NCBI GenBank assembly: GCA_018268015.1
Contig: JAFDXJ010000050.1
Coordinates: 62,001 to 126,000, forward strand
DNA length: 64,000 nt
Direction of reading: 5' to 3'
DNA from: Bacteroidota bacterium
Lineage (GTDB): Bacteria > Bacteroidota > Bacteroidia > Chitinophagales > Chitinophagaceae
The translations under genes and the position numbers were made by a program. Numbering within the stretch: the first letter of the stretch is position 1; every line of letters begins with the position of its first letter. Shown here piece by piece: positions 52,639 to 61,661 of this stretch. Below the pieces are notes generated by a model. The model was not told where the DNA came from and did not search any database. It worked only from the letters and a program-made list of their open reading frames with translations.

Positions 52639-52656
52639 ATATGAAATTTATGTATT

Positions 52657-53892
52657 TTATTCCCAGGTTTTTTCACCATTCTTCATTTTATCCAGAGTTT
52701 GTTGCAAATCTTCTTTGCTATCTTCGGGTGAAAGATCAATAGCCTTTTGTTCCCATGCAATGGCCTCATCTTTCTTGCCTAATTTATATAAAATATTGGC
52801 ATAGGTATCCATGAATAAAGGGTTTTGATTTTCTGCAAAACTACGTTTACTCCATTCTAGTGCTTCTTCCACGCAACTCATATCACTACAGTTTTGGAAG
52901 ACCGTCCATGCATAACTATTCAAATCTTCCGGAGTAGCATTGTCGCCATATTTTTTCATATAGGCGACTATTGCTGGTGCAAAACTTTCCCAGTCTTTAG
53001 CAAAATATTGGTAATAAATGATTTTTCCTTTGGCCAAAACTTCATCTGCCTGAGCAGGGTATTTGGATTTTAAATTGGTTGCAATTTTATCCCAATCTGG
53101 TTTTTCATCTGATTTACGAGGTATTTTCCTAATGACTTCTTCACTCAGGATAATGGGTTGAACAATGCTATTTGCAACACCTTTACCTAAAACAGCATCC
53201 ACTTTATCTCCATGTTGCAACATAATTTCAAAGCCTTTGTCCTTACTGCTTTGTGTAAATTGTTTCAGAAAATCCAGGTTGCCTGCAGTATAATAATTCG
53301 ATTGTGTAGCCAGGTAATCTTTGGCTACTTTATTTGCAGTCTCTAAATCATAAGCATCTAATGCTGTCAATGCCATCGTGCGTAAAAAACTGCTATCTTT
53401 TTGGCCATTTTCATATTTTGCCAGTAAGGTATAATATTGCTTATCAGGATTTAAAGCATTTTCTGCTTTTGCAATAAATTCTTCTGCAGGGCTGGATCCT
53501 ACTGCCCTATGAACAATTTTACCATCTGGTGAAAAATAGAGATAGGTAGGATATGCGCGAATTCTATAATCATTGGCAATATTATGACCGTCCTGGTACC
53601 AGCTTTTTACAAATTCATTATCCTTGTCTGTTGTATCCAATTGAACAGCCACAGCAATAAAATTTTTATTGATAACATCACCAACAGATTTCATAGGAAA
53701 TATATTAGCGCTCATATATTTACACGGACCACACCATGTGGTAAAGCAATCCATGAAAATATATTTATTTTCTGCTTTAGCTTTTGCTTTTACCTGGTTC
53801 CAACTGAGTCCTTCCTGAAATTGAATGCCTCCATTCTGTGCAAATAAAAGCACAGGCGAAAGGAAGAGTAGAATAAAGAATAATTTTTTCAT
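52657..53892 (-). CDS. Exported thioredoxin-domain protein with C-terminal TPR-like region
   Basis: 411 residues. Signal peptide to about residue 19 (LFLSPVLLFAQ). Thioredoxin fold about 25-145 with the active site TTWCGPCKYM and the cis-proline region AYPTYLYFSPDG. The rest is helical with a TPR-like end (LYKLGKKDEAIAWEQKAIDLSPEDSK). It should act as a periplasmic disulfide reductase or oxidase; partner unknown. Confidence 0.9.
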   Translation of the reverse strand: MKKLFFILLFLSPVLLFAQNGGIQFQEGLSWNQVKAKAKAENKYIFMDCFTTWCGPCKYMSANIFPMKSVGDVINKNFIAVAVQLDTTDKDNEFVKSWYQDGHNIANDYRIRAYPTYLYFSPDGKIVHRAVGSSPAEEFIAKAENALNPDKQYYTLLAKYENGQKDSSFLRTMALTALDAYDLETANKVAKDYLATQSNYYTAGNLDFLKQFTQSSKDKGFEIMLQHGDKVDAVLGKGVANSIVQPIILSEEVIRKIPRKSDEKPDWDKIATNLKSKYPAQADEVLAKGKIIYYQYFAKDWESFAPAIVAYMKKYGDNATPEDLNSYAWTVFQNCSDMSCVEEALEWSKRSFAENQNPLFMDTYANILYKLGKKDEAIAWEQKAIDLSPEDSKEDLQQTLDKMKNGEKTWE

Positions 53893-53955
53893 AATATATA
53901 ATTTTAAATAAAGAATTAAAAAGCGAAATTATCAAACTGAATGTTAATGAAATGA

Positions 53956-54843
53956 TTATTTAAAATAGGTACTTACACCCAAATCTTTACTTCCTGGAGT
54001 ATAGGTATAGAATCCTTCCCCCGATTTCACACCGAGTTTGCCGGCATTAACCATGTTAACCAAAAGTGGGCAAGGTGCATATTTCGGATTTCCGTATCCA
54101 TTGTATAGAACATTTAAAATGCTCAGGCATACATCAAGTCCAATAAAATCAGCCAATTGCAAAGGTCCCATGGGGTGCGCCATACCCAATTTCATAATTG
54201 TATCAATTTCAGAAACACCCGCAATCCCTTCATATAAACTGATAATTGCTTCATTCAGCATGGGCATTAAAATTTTATTGGCAATAAAACCTGGATAGTC
54301 GTTAACAACACATGGAATTTTACCCAGTTGCTTACTTAATTCTACAATTTCTTTAGTGACTTCCTGCGATGTGCCATAACCATTGATAATTTCTACCAAT
54401 TTCATTACCGGCACAGGATTCATAAAATGCATGCCGATTACTTTATCCGGGCGTTTTGTAACCGATGCAATTTTGGTAATGGAAATGGAAGAAGTATTTG
54501 ATGCCAGAATAGCCTGAGCCGGAGCATGAATATCCAGCTCGGTGAATATTTTTAATTTTAAATCAATATTTTCCGTAGCTGCTTCGATCACTATTTCAGC
54601 ATTTTCCACTCCACGGGCTATGTTATTGGATGTGCTAATCCTTGCCAGTGTTTCATTCTTTTGAGATTCGGAAAGAATGCCTTTATCAACCTGTCTGCTT
54701 AAGTTTTTGGTAATTGTGGAAAGCGCTTTTTCCAATTGCGCTTCATTAACATCTACCATTATTACCTGAAATCCATTTTGTGCAAATACATGAGTAATAC
54801 CATTTCCCATGGTGCCTGCGCCAATAACTGTTACATGTGTCAT
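53956..54843 (-). CDS. 3-hydroxybutyryl-CoA / 3-hydroxyacyl-CoA dehydrogenase
   Basis: 295 residues, full length. NAD site VIGAGTMGNGITHVFAQNG at the N-terminus, ASNTSSISIT, the catalytic MHFMNPVPVMKLVEII histidine, NDYPGFIANKILMPMLNEAI, and a C-terminal domain with MAHPMGPLQLADFIGLDVC. It oxidises (S)-3-hydroxyacyl-CoA to 3-oxoacyl-CoA in beta-oxidation or butyrate/aromatic breakdown. No other pathway gene is adjacent. Confidence 0.95.
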   Translation of the reverse strand: MTHVTVIGAGTMGNGITHVFAQNGFQVIMVDVNEAQLEKALSTITKNLSRQVDKGILSESQKNETLARISTSNNIARGVENAEIVIEAATENIDLKLKIFTELDIHAPAQAILASNTSSISITKIASVTKRPDKVIGMHFMNPVPVMKLVEIINGYGTSQEVTKEIVELSKQLGKIPCVVNDYPGFIANKILMPMLNEAIISLYEGIAGVSEIDTIMKLGMAHPMGPLQLADFIGLDVCLSILNVLYNGYGNPKYAPCPLLVNMVNAGKLGVKSGEGFYTYTPGSKDLGVSTYFK

Positions 54844-54906
54844 AGAATGAATAAGTTTTTTAAAACAATGATTGCTTGAATATAAAAGCGCAAAGATAAA
54901 AGGAAA

Positions 54907-55563
54907 TTATTGCTTGCTTTTAAAATCTCCGCGTTTCCAGGCCTGGATAAAATCAGCCCACGCAGCAGGATTGAAAAGATTGATGGGAGGCTGTTGTCCC
55001 TGGTAATAATATTTTTGAGCTTGCTGGCGCATTTGAGAGCTTACAGCTTCTGTACCATCAGCAGGAAGGATAGATAGCAGGATACGTCTTTTTGCAATAC
55101 TCGTATTTTCTCTGGCAATTTCATAGGCATCTGCCGGAATATTTGTATTTACGAAATCTCTTTCAAATTGCGCCCGGGTAGGCCTGGCTTTAATAATGGT
55201 GGATGGCAAATATGCCGTATCATTTACCATCAATTGAATTACACTAAAATCCGTGCCTTTTAAATTTGTTGGAATTTCTTTGACTACATCTTTGAATCCA
55301 ATGCTTGAAAAACGAATAACATCTCCTTTCTCTACAACAATTGAAAAAACACCCTGGTTATTACTAATGGTACCTCTGCCTTTATTTTCTACAATAATGC
55401 TGGTACCACTTAAAGCTTTAAGGCTATCTGCACTTAATACAATGCCATATAATTGTATAACGGTATCTTTTGAAGGACTTATGGTTTGTGCTTTGGAAAA
55501 TTGAGAACAAAAAAGAGTGAGAATAAACAATAAATAACGAAAAATTTTTTGCATACGGAGCAT
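54907..55563 (-). CDS. Carboxypeptidase-regulatory-like domain protein, exported
   Basis: 218 residues, or 215 from the ATG at 55554, which gives the better signal peptide (YLLFILTLFCSQFSKAQ). A carboxypeptidase-regulatory-like beta sandwich follows (LYGIVLSADSLKALSGTSII, GVFSIVVEKGDVIRFSSIGFKD), the domain found at the front of SusC proteins, but here without plug or barrel. The C-terminal half (TRAQFERDFVNTNIPAD, QQAQKYYYQGQQPP) is not recognised. Small exported proteins of this type are common in the phylum; function unknown. Confidence 0.85.
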   Translation of the reverse strand: MLRMQKIFRYLLFILTLFCSQFSKAQTISPSKDTVIQLYGIVLSADSLKALSGTSIIVENKGRGTISNNQGVFSIVVEKGDVIRFSSIGFKDVVKEIPTNLKGTDFSVIQLMVNDTAYLPSTIIKARPTRAQFERDFVNTNIPADAYEIARENTSIAKRRILLSILPADGTEAVSSQMRQQAQKYYYQGQQPPINLFNPAAWADFIQAWKRGDFKSKQ

Positions 55564-55669
55564 TTCATTTCAATACATACAAAATAAATACTTCATTTTA
55601 TTCAGACAAAATAACCTGTTTGAGTGTTAACTTTGCAGCGCTTAATTTCTTTTAACAAAAAAATGTGTG

Positions 55670-56764
55670 ATGATAGAGGCAGATATTTTGAATGCTTTAA
55701 AAAAAGTAGAAGAACCTGATTTGCATAAGGATCTTGTTACATTAGGAATGGTTAAAGATATCATCATCAAAGAGGATGAGGTTACATTTACCATCATATT
55801 AACCACACCGGCTTGTCCGCTTAAGGAGAAAATGAAAAATGATTGCATTAAAGCAATCCATGAAAATGTAAATAAAAATGCACTGGTAAAAATTTCATTC
55901 ACTTCTAATACAACGACAAACCGTATTGACTCTGTTAATATTTTGCCAGGTGTAAAAAATATTATTGCTGTAGTAAGTGGAAAAGGAGGTGTAGGAAAAA
56001 GTACGATTGCCGCAAACCTTGCATTGGCATTGTCATCTCAAGGCGCATCGGTAGGTTTAATGGATGCAGACATTTATGGCCCAAGTGTCCCCATCATGTT
56101 TGGAGTGCGTGGTCAAAGGCCCAAAATGAAAGATATTAATGGAAAGGGTTATATAGTTCCTCTCGAAAGATTTGGGATTAAATTGATGAGTATAGGTTTA
56201 CTCATTGATGATAAACAAGCGGTTGTTTGGCGTGGGCCCATGGCAAGCAGTGCTATTAAACAATTTGTAAGTGACGTAGCCTGGGGCGACTTGGATTATC
56301 TTGTTATAGATATGCCACCGGGAACAGGAGATATCCATCTCACTCTTTTACAAACAGTACCGGTTACAGGGGCAATCATTGTGACTACTCCACAAGCCGT
56401 AGCCCTGGCGGACGCCAAAAAGGCTATTGCGATGTTCAAACAGGCACAAATCAACGTACCCATCATCGGTTTAGTAGAAAATATGGCTTGGTTTACACCT
56501 GCTGAATTGCCGGAAAATAAATATTATATTTTTGGAAAGGAAGGAGGAAAGCGGCTTTCAGAAGAATATGACCTGGCATTTTTAGGACAAGTACCCTTAG
56601 TTCAAAGTATTCGTGAAGGTGGTGATATCGGGATTCCGGCTATGATGTCTGATGAAGAAATAATTAAGACTGCTTTTATAGATTTTGCAGGTTTGGCAAC
56701 AAGGAATATCGCTATTCGTAATGCAGAAAAACCGGCTACCACCCAATTAAAGTCTTTAGTATAA
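55670..56764 (+). CDS. Mrp/ApbC-family Fe-S cluster carrier ATPase
   Basis: 364 residues from the ATG at 55670. N-terminal DUF59 domain about 1-80 (DILNALKKVEEPDLHKDLV, LTTPACPLKEKM), then the P-loop ATPase with the deviant Walker A GKGGVGKST at 104-112, DADIYGPSVPIMFG, and YLVIDMPPGTGDIHLT. These proteins carry or deliver [4Fe-4S] clusters. The C-terminal CxxC of many relatives is not evident. TAACTTTG just upstream (about 55628-55635) is a likely -7 box. Confidence 0.95.
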   Translation: MIEADILNALKKVEEPDLHKDLVTLGMVKDIIIKEDEVTFTIILTTPACPLKEKMKNDCIKAIHENVNKNALVKISFTSNTTTNRIDSVNILPGVKNIIAVVSGKGGVGKSTIAANLALALSSQGASVGLMDADIYGPSVPIMFGVRGQRPKMKDINGKGYIVPLERFGIKLMSIGLLIDDKQAVVWRGPMASSAIKQFVSDVAWGDLDYLVIDMPPGTGDIHLTLLQTVPVTGAIIVTTPQAVALADAKKAIAMFKQAQINVPIIGLVENMAWFTPAELPENKYYIFGKEGGKRLSEEYDLAFLGQVPLVQSIREGGDIGIPAMMSDEEIIKTAFIDFAGLATRNIAIRNAEKPATTQLKSLV

Positions 56765-56768
56765 TCAG

Positions 56769-57587
56769 CTACTGATATTTTCTTTCCAGGGAAAATAAAA
56801 TTTTCTGATCTCCTTCAGTCAAATATTGAGTGCTGTCATTTGGGGTAAAATGTATTTTAAAAGATTGAATTGCATTTACACTATCCTGGATATTGTATCC
56901 TATGATCCGTAAAGCTAATAAAGCATTAAAGTGATCCGGCATCGCCAGGTTTGTTGTATCATACCAATAACCAAATCCATTTTCTGCTAAAGTCTTCCAG
57001 GGGAAAAAACGACTGGGATCCACTTTCCGGCCCGGGGCAATATCTGCATGGCCAATAAAATTTGCAGTAGGGATATTATATTTTTTTTTCAATGAGGAAA
57101 GCAATTTCAAAAGGCTTTGAATTTGTACATCCGGAAAAATTGAATGAGCATCATTATCTAATTCAATACCAATACTGGCAGAATTAACATCGGTAAGATT
57201 GCCCCATTGACTAACACCGGCATGCCAGGCACGGAAATAATCATTTAACATGTGAAAAATGGTTCCATCTTTACAGATTACATAATGTGCACTTACCTGA
57301 GTCTTCGTCATGGTAAAAGTCTTCAAAGTTTGCTCACATGAGGACTGGTCTGTATGATGGATGATAACAAAATTGGGCTTTCGCAATCCGAAATTCGTTG
57401 TTCCGGCCCAAAAAGAGGAACTATTGATTGAATCCTCTAAAGGGTATTTTTTTATATCATTAGAAAACTGTTTAGCTTGTTTCTTATACATTTTATTGCT
57501 GACATAATAAGGATTATGCACACAACTACAAGTAAAAATTAAAGGTAACAAAATCAAATATTTTCTTCCTGACCTGAATGACTGCAT
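56769..57587 (-). CDS. N-acetylmuramoyl-L-alanine amidase (AmpD-type), lipoprotein
   Basis: 272 residues from the ATG at 57587, chosen because it gives a lipoprotein signal (LILLPLIFTCSC); the frame extends to 57650. Amidase_2 domain with the zinc ligands FVIIHHTDQ, the late GHADIAPGRKVDPSRFFPW, and the AWHAGVSQW loop with SIGIELDND. It cleaves the amide between muramic acid and L-Ala in peptidoglycan turnover, here at the periplasmic face. Convergent with the Mrp gene. Confidence 0.93.
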   Translation of the reverse strand: MQSFRSGRKYLILLPLIFTCSCVHNPYYVSNKMYKKQAKQFSNDIKKYPLEDSINSSSFWAGTTNFGLRKPNFVIIHHTDQSSCEQTLKTFTMTKTQVSAHYVICKDGTIFHMLNDYFRAWHAGVSQWGNLTDVNSASIGIELDNDAHSIFPDVQIQSLLKLLSSLKKKYNIPTANFIGHADIAPGRKVDPSRFFPWKTLAENGFGYWYDTTNLAMPDHFNALLALRIIGYNIQDSVNAIQSFKIHFTPNDSTQYLTEGDQKILFSLERKYQ

Positions 57588-57761
57588 GGTAAAATCTTTA
57601 ATTATGAAAGTAATCAATTCCAACATATCTGGCCTGCTAATTTTAATCACTTGTTAAAATTGATGAATATATACATATCATGATAACTTGTAAGGTTTTT
57701 CCACGTATTGTCAAAGAACCGAATTCTAAAAGCTTATTATATTTGAAAATTATTTTTACAA

Positions 57762-58736
57762 ATGCTAAAATTCATTCTATTTTTAATGGCATCGTTTTTT
57801 TTGATATCCTGTAATAAATCAGCCGATAAGCCGGATCATGATAAGGAAGTAAGAGATTATCACTCTGGTCTTGTACCACTAACTGACATTGACACCAATT
57901 ATATGGGTTATCCCGGAAAGTTGTTTCCGGGGAATTCAAATACTCCAACGGGGGAATATGCCAATGATCTTCAACAAATTTGTTCAGATATAAAACCGCT
58001 GGATGAAAATGGCCATTTCAATCCTTTTGGGAAAGTAGGATTCGTATCTGTAGGTCCAAGTACATCATTAATTATGATGAATGCATTAATTGAGAAAATG
58101 CAGGGTAACAAAAATATTAACCCGGCGATATGGCCTGTGCCATTAGGCCAGGGAGGAATGGGGATTAATCAACTCATTACAAACTCGACGTTATTTTGGG
58201 ATACAGTTGCAATGAAACTTCAAGAATTTCAACTTTCACCCAATCAAATACAGGTTGTATATTTTGAAGAAGATGATAATGAAAATTACTCCAGTGCATT
58301 TCCTGAAAGGCCATTGGATGTGAAAGAAAAATTGAAAGAAGGATTGCAACTAATCAAAACAAAATTCCCAAATGTCCGCGTGGCGTATATTTTAGCCAGG
58401 ACGACTACCATATATATGCCCATTCGCGATGATAATAAGCAACAGGAACCTATTGCTTACTATCTGGGTTTTGCAGATAAGTGGCTTATTGAGGATCAAA
58501 TAAATGGTGATCCTGGCCTGGCTTATAAAGGTGATAACCCGCTTGTGCCGATCATTACATGGGGACCCTATCAATGGTGTGATGGCGATAAATACCGAAG
58601 TGATGGTTTTAATTGGTTGCGTACAGATACTGATGATGGACTTCATCCAAATGATCAGGGGTCTGATAAATTATCAACCATGTTTTTAAACTTTTTATTG
58701 AATGATGAATATGCAAAAATATGGTTTGCTAAATAA
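57762..58736 (+). CDS. Lipoprotein, possibly SGNH-hydrolase-like
   Basis: 324 residues with lipobox FFLISC (Cys about 17). The mature part includes KVGFVSVGPSTSLIMMNALIE, then WPVPLGQGGMGINQLI, VVYFEEDDNEN and a late DGLHPNDQGSDKLS. The last resembles the Asp-x-x-His block of SGNH hydrolases and the first could be the nucleophile block, but the usual GDS is replaced by GPSTS. Family not certain; function unknown. Confidence 0.75.
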   Translation: MLKFILFLMASFFLISCNKSADKPDHDKEVRDYHSGLVPLTDIDTNYMGYPGKLFPGNSNTPTGEYANDLQQICSDIKPLDENGHFNPFGKVGFVSVGPSTSLIMMNALIEKMQGNKNINPAIWPVPLGQGGMGINQLITNSTLFWDTVAMKLQEFQLSPNQIQVVYFEEDDNENYSSAFPERPLDVKEKLKEGLQLIKTKFPNVRVAYILARTTTIYMPIRDDNKQQEPIAYYLGFADKWLIEDQINGDPGLAYKGDNPLVPIITWGPYQWCDGDKYRSDGFNWLRTDTDDGLHPNDQGSDKLSTMFLNFLLNDEYAKIWFAK

Positions 58737-58813
58737 GCCCCATTTTTTTGAAATCATTGCATTTCTATTTTACGTGTTTTAAGAATTTTTTTACTTTCAG
58801 TATCTTCGCGCAC

Positions 58814-59446
58814 GTGTATCAACTACCCCAATACATTACTGCCGGTTTTGAAGAAGTTTTTGCATTTATGCAGGCACACCCTTTTATCCTATTGACTTGC
58901 AATGGTAAAAATGGATACCCTCATGCTACACATGTTCCTGTACTCATGGAAATTAAAGAAGAGAAATTGTTTTTAGCATGTCATGTAATGAAAAATACGG
59001 ATCATGCAAATGCGATCATGGCAAATCGTGATATACTTTGTATATTCTCAGGCGCTAATAGTTATGTAAGTGCATCCTGGTATGATAAAAAAAATGTGGG
59101 TAGTACCTGGAATTATAAAGCCGTTCATGCCCTGGGAAGCATTCGTATTTATGATGAAGTGGAACTATTAGAACATTTGACAAAATTGACCAGGAAATAT
59201 GAAACAGGACATTCCGGAGAATCACTTGTTGAGAATATGGATAAAAATTATGTGGATAAAATGATGCAAGCCATCATGGGTATTGAAATTGAAATTAATA
59301 CCATTTCTCATGTATTTAAATTGAGCCAGGAAAAATCTGAAAAGGAATTTGAACACATTCAACAACATCTATTTGAGAAAGGCAATGAGTCTGCCCAGGT
59401 GGCAAAAGATATGGAAGAAATAAAGCAACATTTATTTAAAAAGTAA
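58814..59446 (+). CDS. FMN-binding negative transcriptional regulator-like (PaiB family)
   Basis: About 210 residues from a GTG at 58814; an upstream TTG at 58748 would lie before the probable -7 box TATCTTCG (58801-58808). The split-barrel flavin fold is visible: FAFMQAHPFILLTCNGKNGYPHATHVPVL, ACHVMKNTDHANAI, SWYDKKNVGSTWNYKAVHALG. PaiB-like proteins bind FMN. The C-terminal tail is a helix with repeated HIQQHLFEKG/IKQHLFKK. pyrF follows 7 bases later, so the two may be cotranscribed. Confidence 0.88.
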   Translation: MYQLPQYITAGFEEVFAFMQAHPFILLTCNGKNGYPHATHVPVLMEIKEEKLFLACHVMKNTDHANAIMANRDILCIFSGANSYVSASWYDKKNVGSTWNYKAVHALGSIRIYDEVELLEHLTKLTRKYETGHSGESLVENMDKNYVDKMMQAIMGIEIEINTISHVFKLSQEKSEKEFEHIQQHLFEKGNESAQVAKDMEEIKQHLFKK

Positions 59447-59453
59447 TAGGATC

Positions 59454-60296
59454 ATGAACAGGATACAATTGGCAAAACATATTCAGGAAAAAAATTCTTA
59501 TTTATGTGTAGGACTTGACACAAACCCGGACTTATTACCCTATCATTTGAAAGGAAAAAAGGATGCGGTATTTGAGTTTAATAAAGCGATTATTGATGCT
59601 ACATTACCCTTATGTGTTTCTTACAAAATCAATACGGCATTTTATGAATCCAGAGGAACAGAAGGTTGGGATGATATGGCAAGAACTGTAGATTACATCC
59701 CTGCAACCCATTTCAAAATTGCTGATGCCAAAAGAGGCGACATAGGAAATACCTCTTCACAGTATGCCAAAGCATTTTTTGAAACAATTCCTTTTGATGC
59801 CGTTACAGTAGCGCCATATATGGGTGAGGATAGTATTCGGCCCTTTTTGGAATATGATGATAAATGGACCATTGTTTTAGGGCTAACCAGTAATAAAGGT
59901 AGTATTGATTTTCAGCAGCAATTGCTGGCAACACATGGAGCTCATCCTTCTCAATTTGATTTTTTATATGAGCGGGTTATAAAAAAAGTTTGCTCATGGG
60001 GTAGCCCTGATAATCTGATGTTGGTTATCGGCGCTACGAAGCCGGGTGAAATAAAAAAAATAAGAGCACTTGTACCGGATTATTTCTTTTTGGTTCCGGG
60101 AGTTGGTTTCCAGGGTGGGAGTCTGGAGCAGGTTAGTGAACATGGAAAGAATGACCAAACGGGTATTTTAATTAATGTGAGCAGGGCAATTATTTATGCA
60201 TCACATCTTGAAAATTTTGCTGATGAAGCAAAAATTATTGCCAGTCAATATCAATATGAAATGAGTACATTTTTAGGAAAAAACATCAATTCTTAA
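59454..60296 (+). CDS. pyrF: Orotidine 5'-phosphate decarboxylase
   Basis: 280 residues, the longer class of PyrF. Motifs: LCVGLDTNPDLLP, SYKINTAFYE, the catalytic FKIADAKRGDIGNTSSQYA (Asp-Lys-x-x-Asp), VAPYMGEDSIRPF, VIGATKPGEI and FLVPGVGFQGG. It converts OMP to UMP, the last step of de novo pyrimidine synthesis. It starts 7 bases after the FMN-protein gene. Confidence 0.97.
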   Translation: MNRIQLAKHIQEKNSYLCVGLDTNPDLLPYHLKGKKDAVFEFNKAIIDATLPLCVSYKINTAFYESRGTEGWDDMARTVDYIPATHFKIADAKRGDIGNTSSQYAKAFFETIPFDAVTVAPYMGEDSIRPFLEYDDKWTIVLGLTSNKGSIDFQQQLLATHGAHPSQFDFLYERVIKKVCSWGSPDNLMLVIGATKPGEIKKIRALVPDYFFLVPGVGFQGGSLEQVSEHGKNDQTGILINVSRAIIYASHLENFADEAKIIASQYQYEMSTFLGKNINS

Positions 60297-60345
60297 ATTA
60301 TTTGATTTTTTATTTTATAAGCCACTAACACATAAAACCATGTTT

Positions 60346-60353
60346 TATCTTTG
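60346..60353 (+). promoter_or_regulatory. -7 promoter element of helicase gene
   Basis: TATCTTTG matches TAnnTTTG, 45 bases ahead of the helicase start; no clear -33 box at the standard distance. Confidence 0.5.
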
Positions 60354-60398
60354 CATCCTAAACACTCCTGTATAATTTTTTTAATATAAATCTGAATT

Positions 60399-61604
60399 TT
60401 GAATTTCGAAGAGATTGGACTTGAGAAGTCACTTATTGATGGGGTCAGCGCAATGGGATATGAAGAAGCGACTCCTGTACAGGAAAAAGTAATACCTATT
60501 ATCTTGAAGGGTAGGGATTTGATTGCATCTGCTCAAACCGGGACCGGGAAAACAGCCGCTTTCCTCTTGCCACTTGTACATCAACTTATTTCACAACCAC
60601 ATGATGTACACCAAATCAATGCCCTTATCATTGTTCCTACCCGCGAATTAGCAATACAAATAAGCCAGGCTATGGAAGGATTGGCCTATTTTACTTCTAC
60701 CAGCGCTATAGCTGTTTATGGAGGAGGTGACGGTGCCTTATTTACTCAGGAAAAAAAAGCACTTTCTTTGGGTGCTGACATGGTGGTTTGTACTCCGGGT
60801 CGTATGTTGGCACACCTTGCTATGGGTTATGTAAAATTTGACGGTTTAAAATACCTTGTCCTTGATGAAGCTGACCGAATGCTGGATATGGGTTTTTATG
60901 ACGATATTTTGAAAATCATTTCATATTTACCTAAAAAGAGACAAAACCTTTTATTTTCAGCCACAATGCCCACTCGAATCAGGATGTTGGCAAAAAAAAT
61001 TCTGCATGATCCTGTTGAAATCAATATTGCTATTTCTAAACCTCCTGAAAAGATCAAACAATATGCATATGTTATTTACGAAGAGCAAAAAATTTTATTG
61101 ATCAAAAATATATTAAAAGAAAAACCTTTTGAATGTATTTTGATTTTTTGTTCTAAAATTATTCAGGTCAGAAAATTATCCAGTGAATTAAGATATAGTG
61201 GATTTTCTGTAGGTGAAATTCATTCCGGTCTGGAACAAAATGTCCGTGAAAAAGTATTACTGGATTTTAAAAACAAAAAAGTCAAAATCCTGGTTGCAAC
61301 GGATATTTTATCACGCGGGATTGATATTGAAGATATAGATCTGGTCATTAATTATGATGTGCCTCATGACGGAGAAGATTATGTACACCGAATAGGGAGA
61401 ACGGCGCGTGCTGCGAATGAAGGAGAAGCCATCACTATGATCATTCCAAAGGAACAGTATCAATTTCGTGCTATTGAAGATCTATTGGGATATAATATAA
61501 AAAAGCTGGATGTGCCTTCATTCCTGGGGCCCGTTCCCGCCTATAACCCTGTAAAAAGAAACACTACTAAAAGGAATTTCAGAAATAAAAAACGCAAATC
61601 CTGA
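60399..61604 (+). CDS. DEAD-box RNA helicase
   Basis: 401 residues with the full set: Q motif GYEEATPVQEKVIP, motif I AQTGTGKT, Ia PTRELA, II VLDEADRMLDMG, III SAT, V DILSRGIDIEDIDLVINYDVP, VI HRIGRTARA, and a short basic tail (RNTTKRNFRNKKRKS). Cytoplasmic RNA unwinding in ribosome assembly or mRNA decay. A TGA two codons earlier leaves no ATG; TTG at 60399 is the only sensible start and gives the normal N-terminus NFEEIGL. Confidence 0.96.
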   Translation: MNFEEIGLEKSLIDGVSAMGYEEATPVQEKVIPIILKGRDLIASAQTGTGKTAAFLLPLVHQLISQPHDVHQINALIIVPTRELAIQISQAMEGLAYFTSTSAIAVYGGGDGALFTQEKKALSLGADMVVCTPGRMLAHLAMGYVKFDGLKYLVLDEADRMLDMGFYDDILKIISYLPKKRQNLLFSATMPTRIRMLAKKILHDPVEINIAISKPPEKIKQYAYVIYEEQKILLIKNILKEKPFECILIFCSKIIQVRKLSSELRYSGFSVGEIHSGLEQNVREKVLLDFKNKKVKILVATDILSRGIDIEDIDLVINYDVPHDGEDYVHRIGRTARAANEGEAITMIIPKEQYQFRAIEDLLGYNIKKLDVPSFLGPVPAYNPVKRNTTKRNFRNKKRKS

Positions 61605-61613
61605 AATCTTCAT

Positions 61614-61642
61614 AAAAAAAACCGCCGGTTAGGGCGGTTTTA
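61614..61642. terminator. Bidirectional terminator between helicase and rpoC
   Basis: AACCGCC/GGCGGTT stem with a six-base loop, A-run before and T-run after, between convergent genes. Confidence 0.85.
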
Positions 61643-61661
61643 AAAATAGGTCTATAAAGCA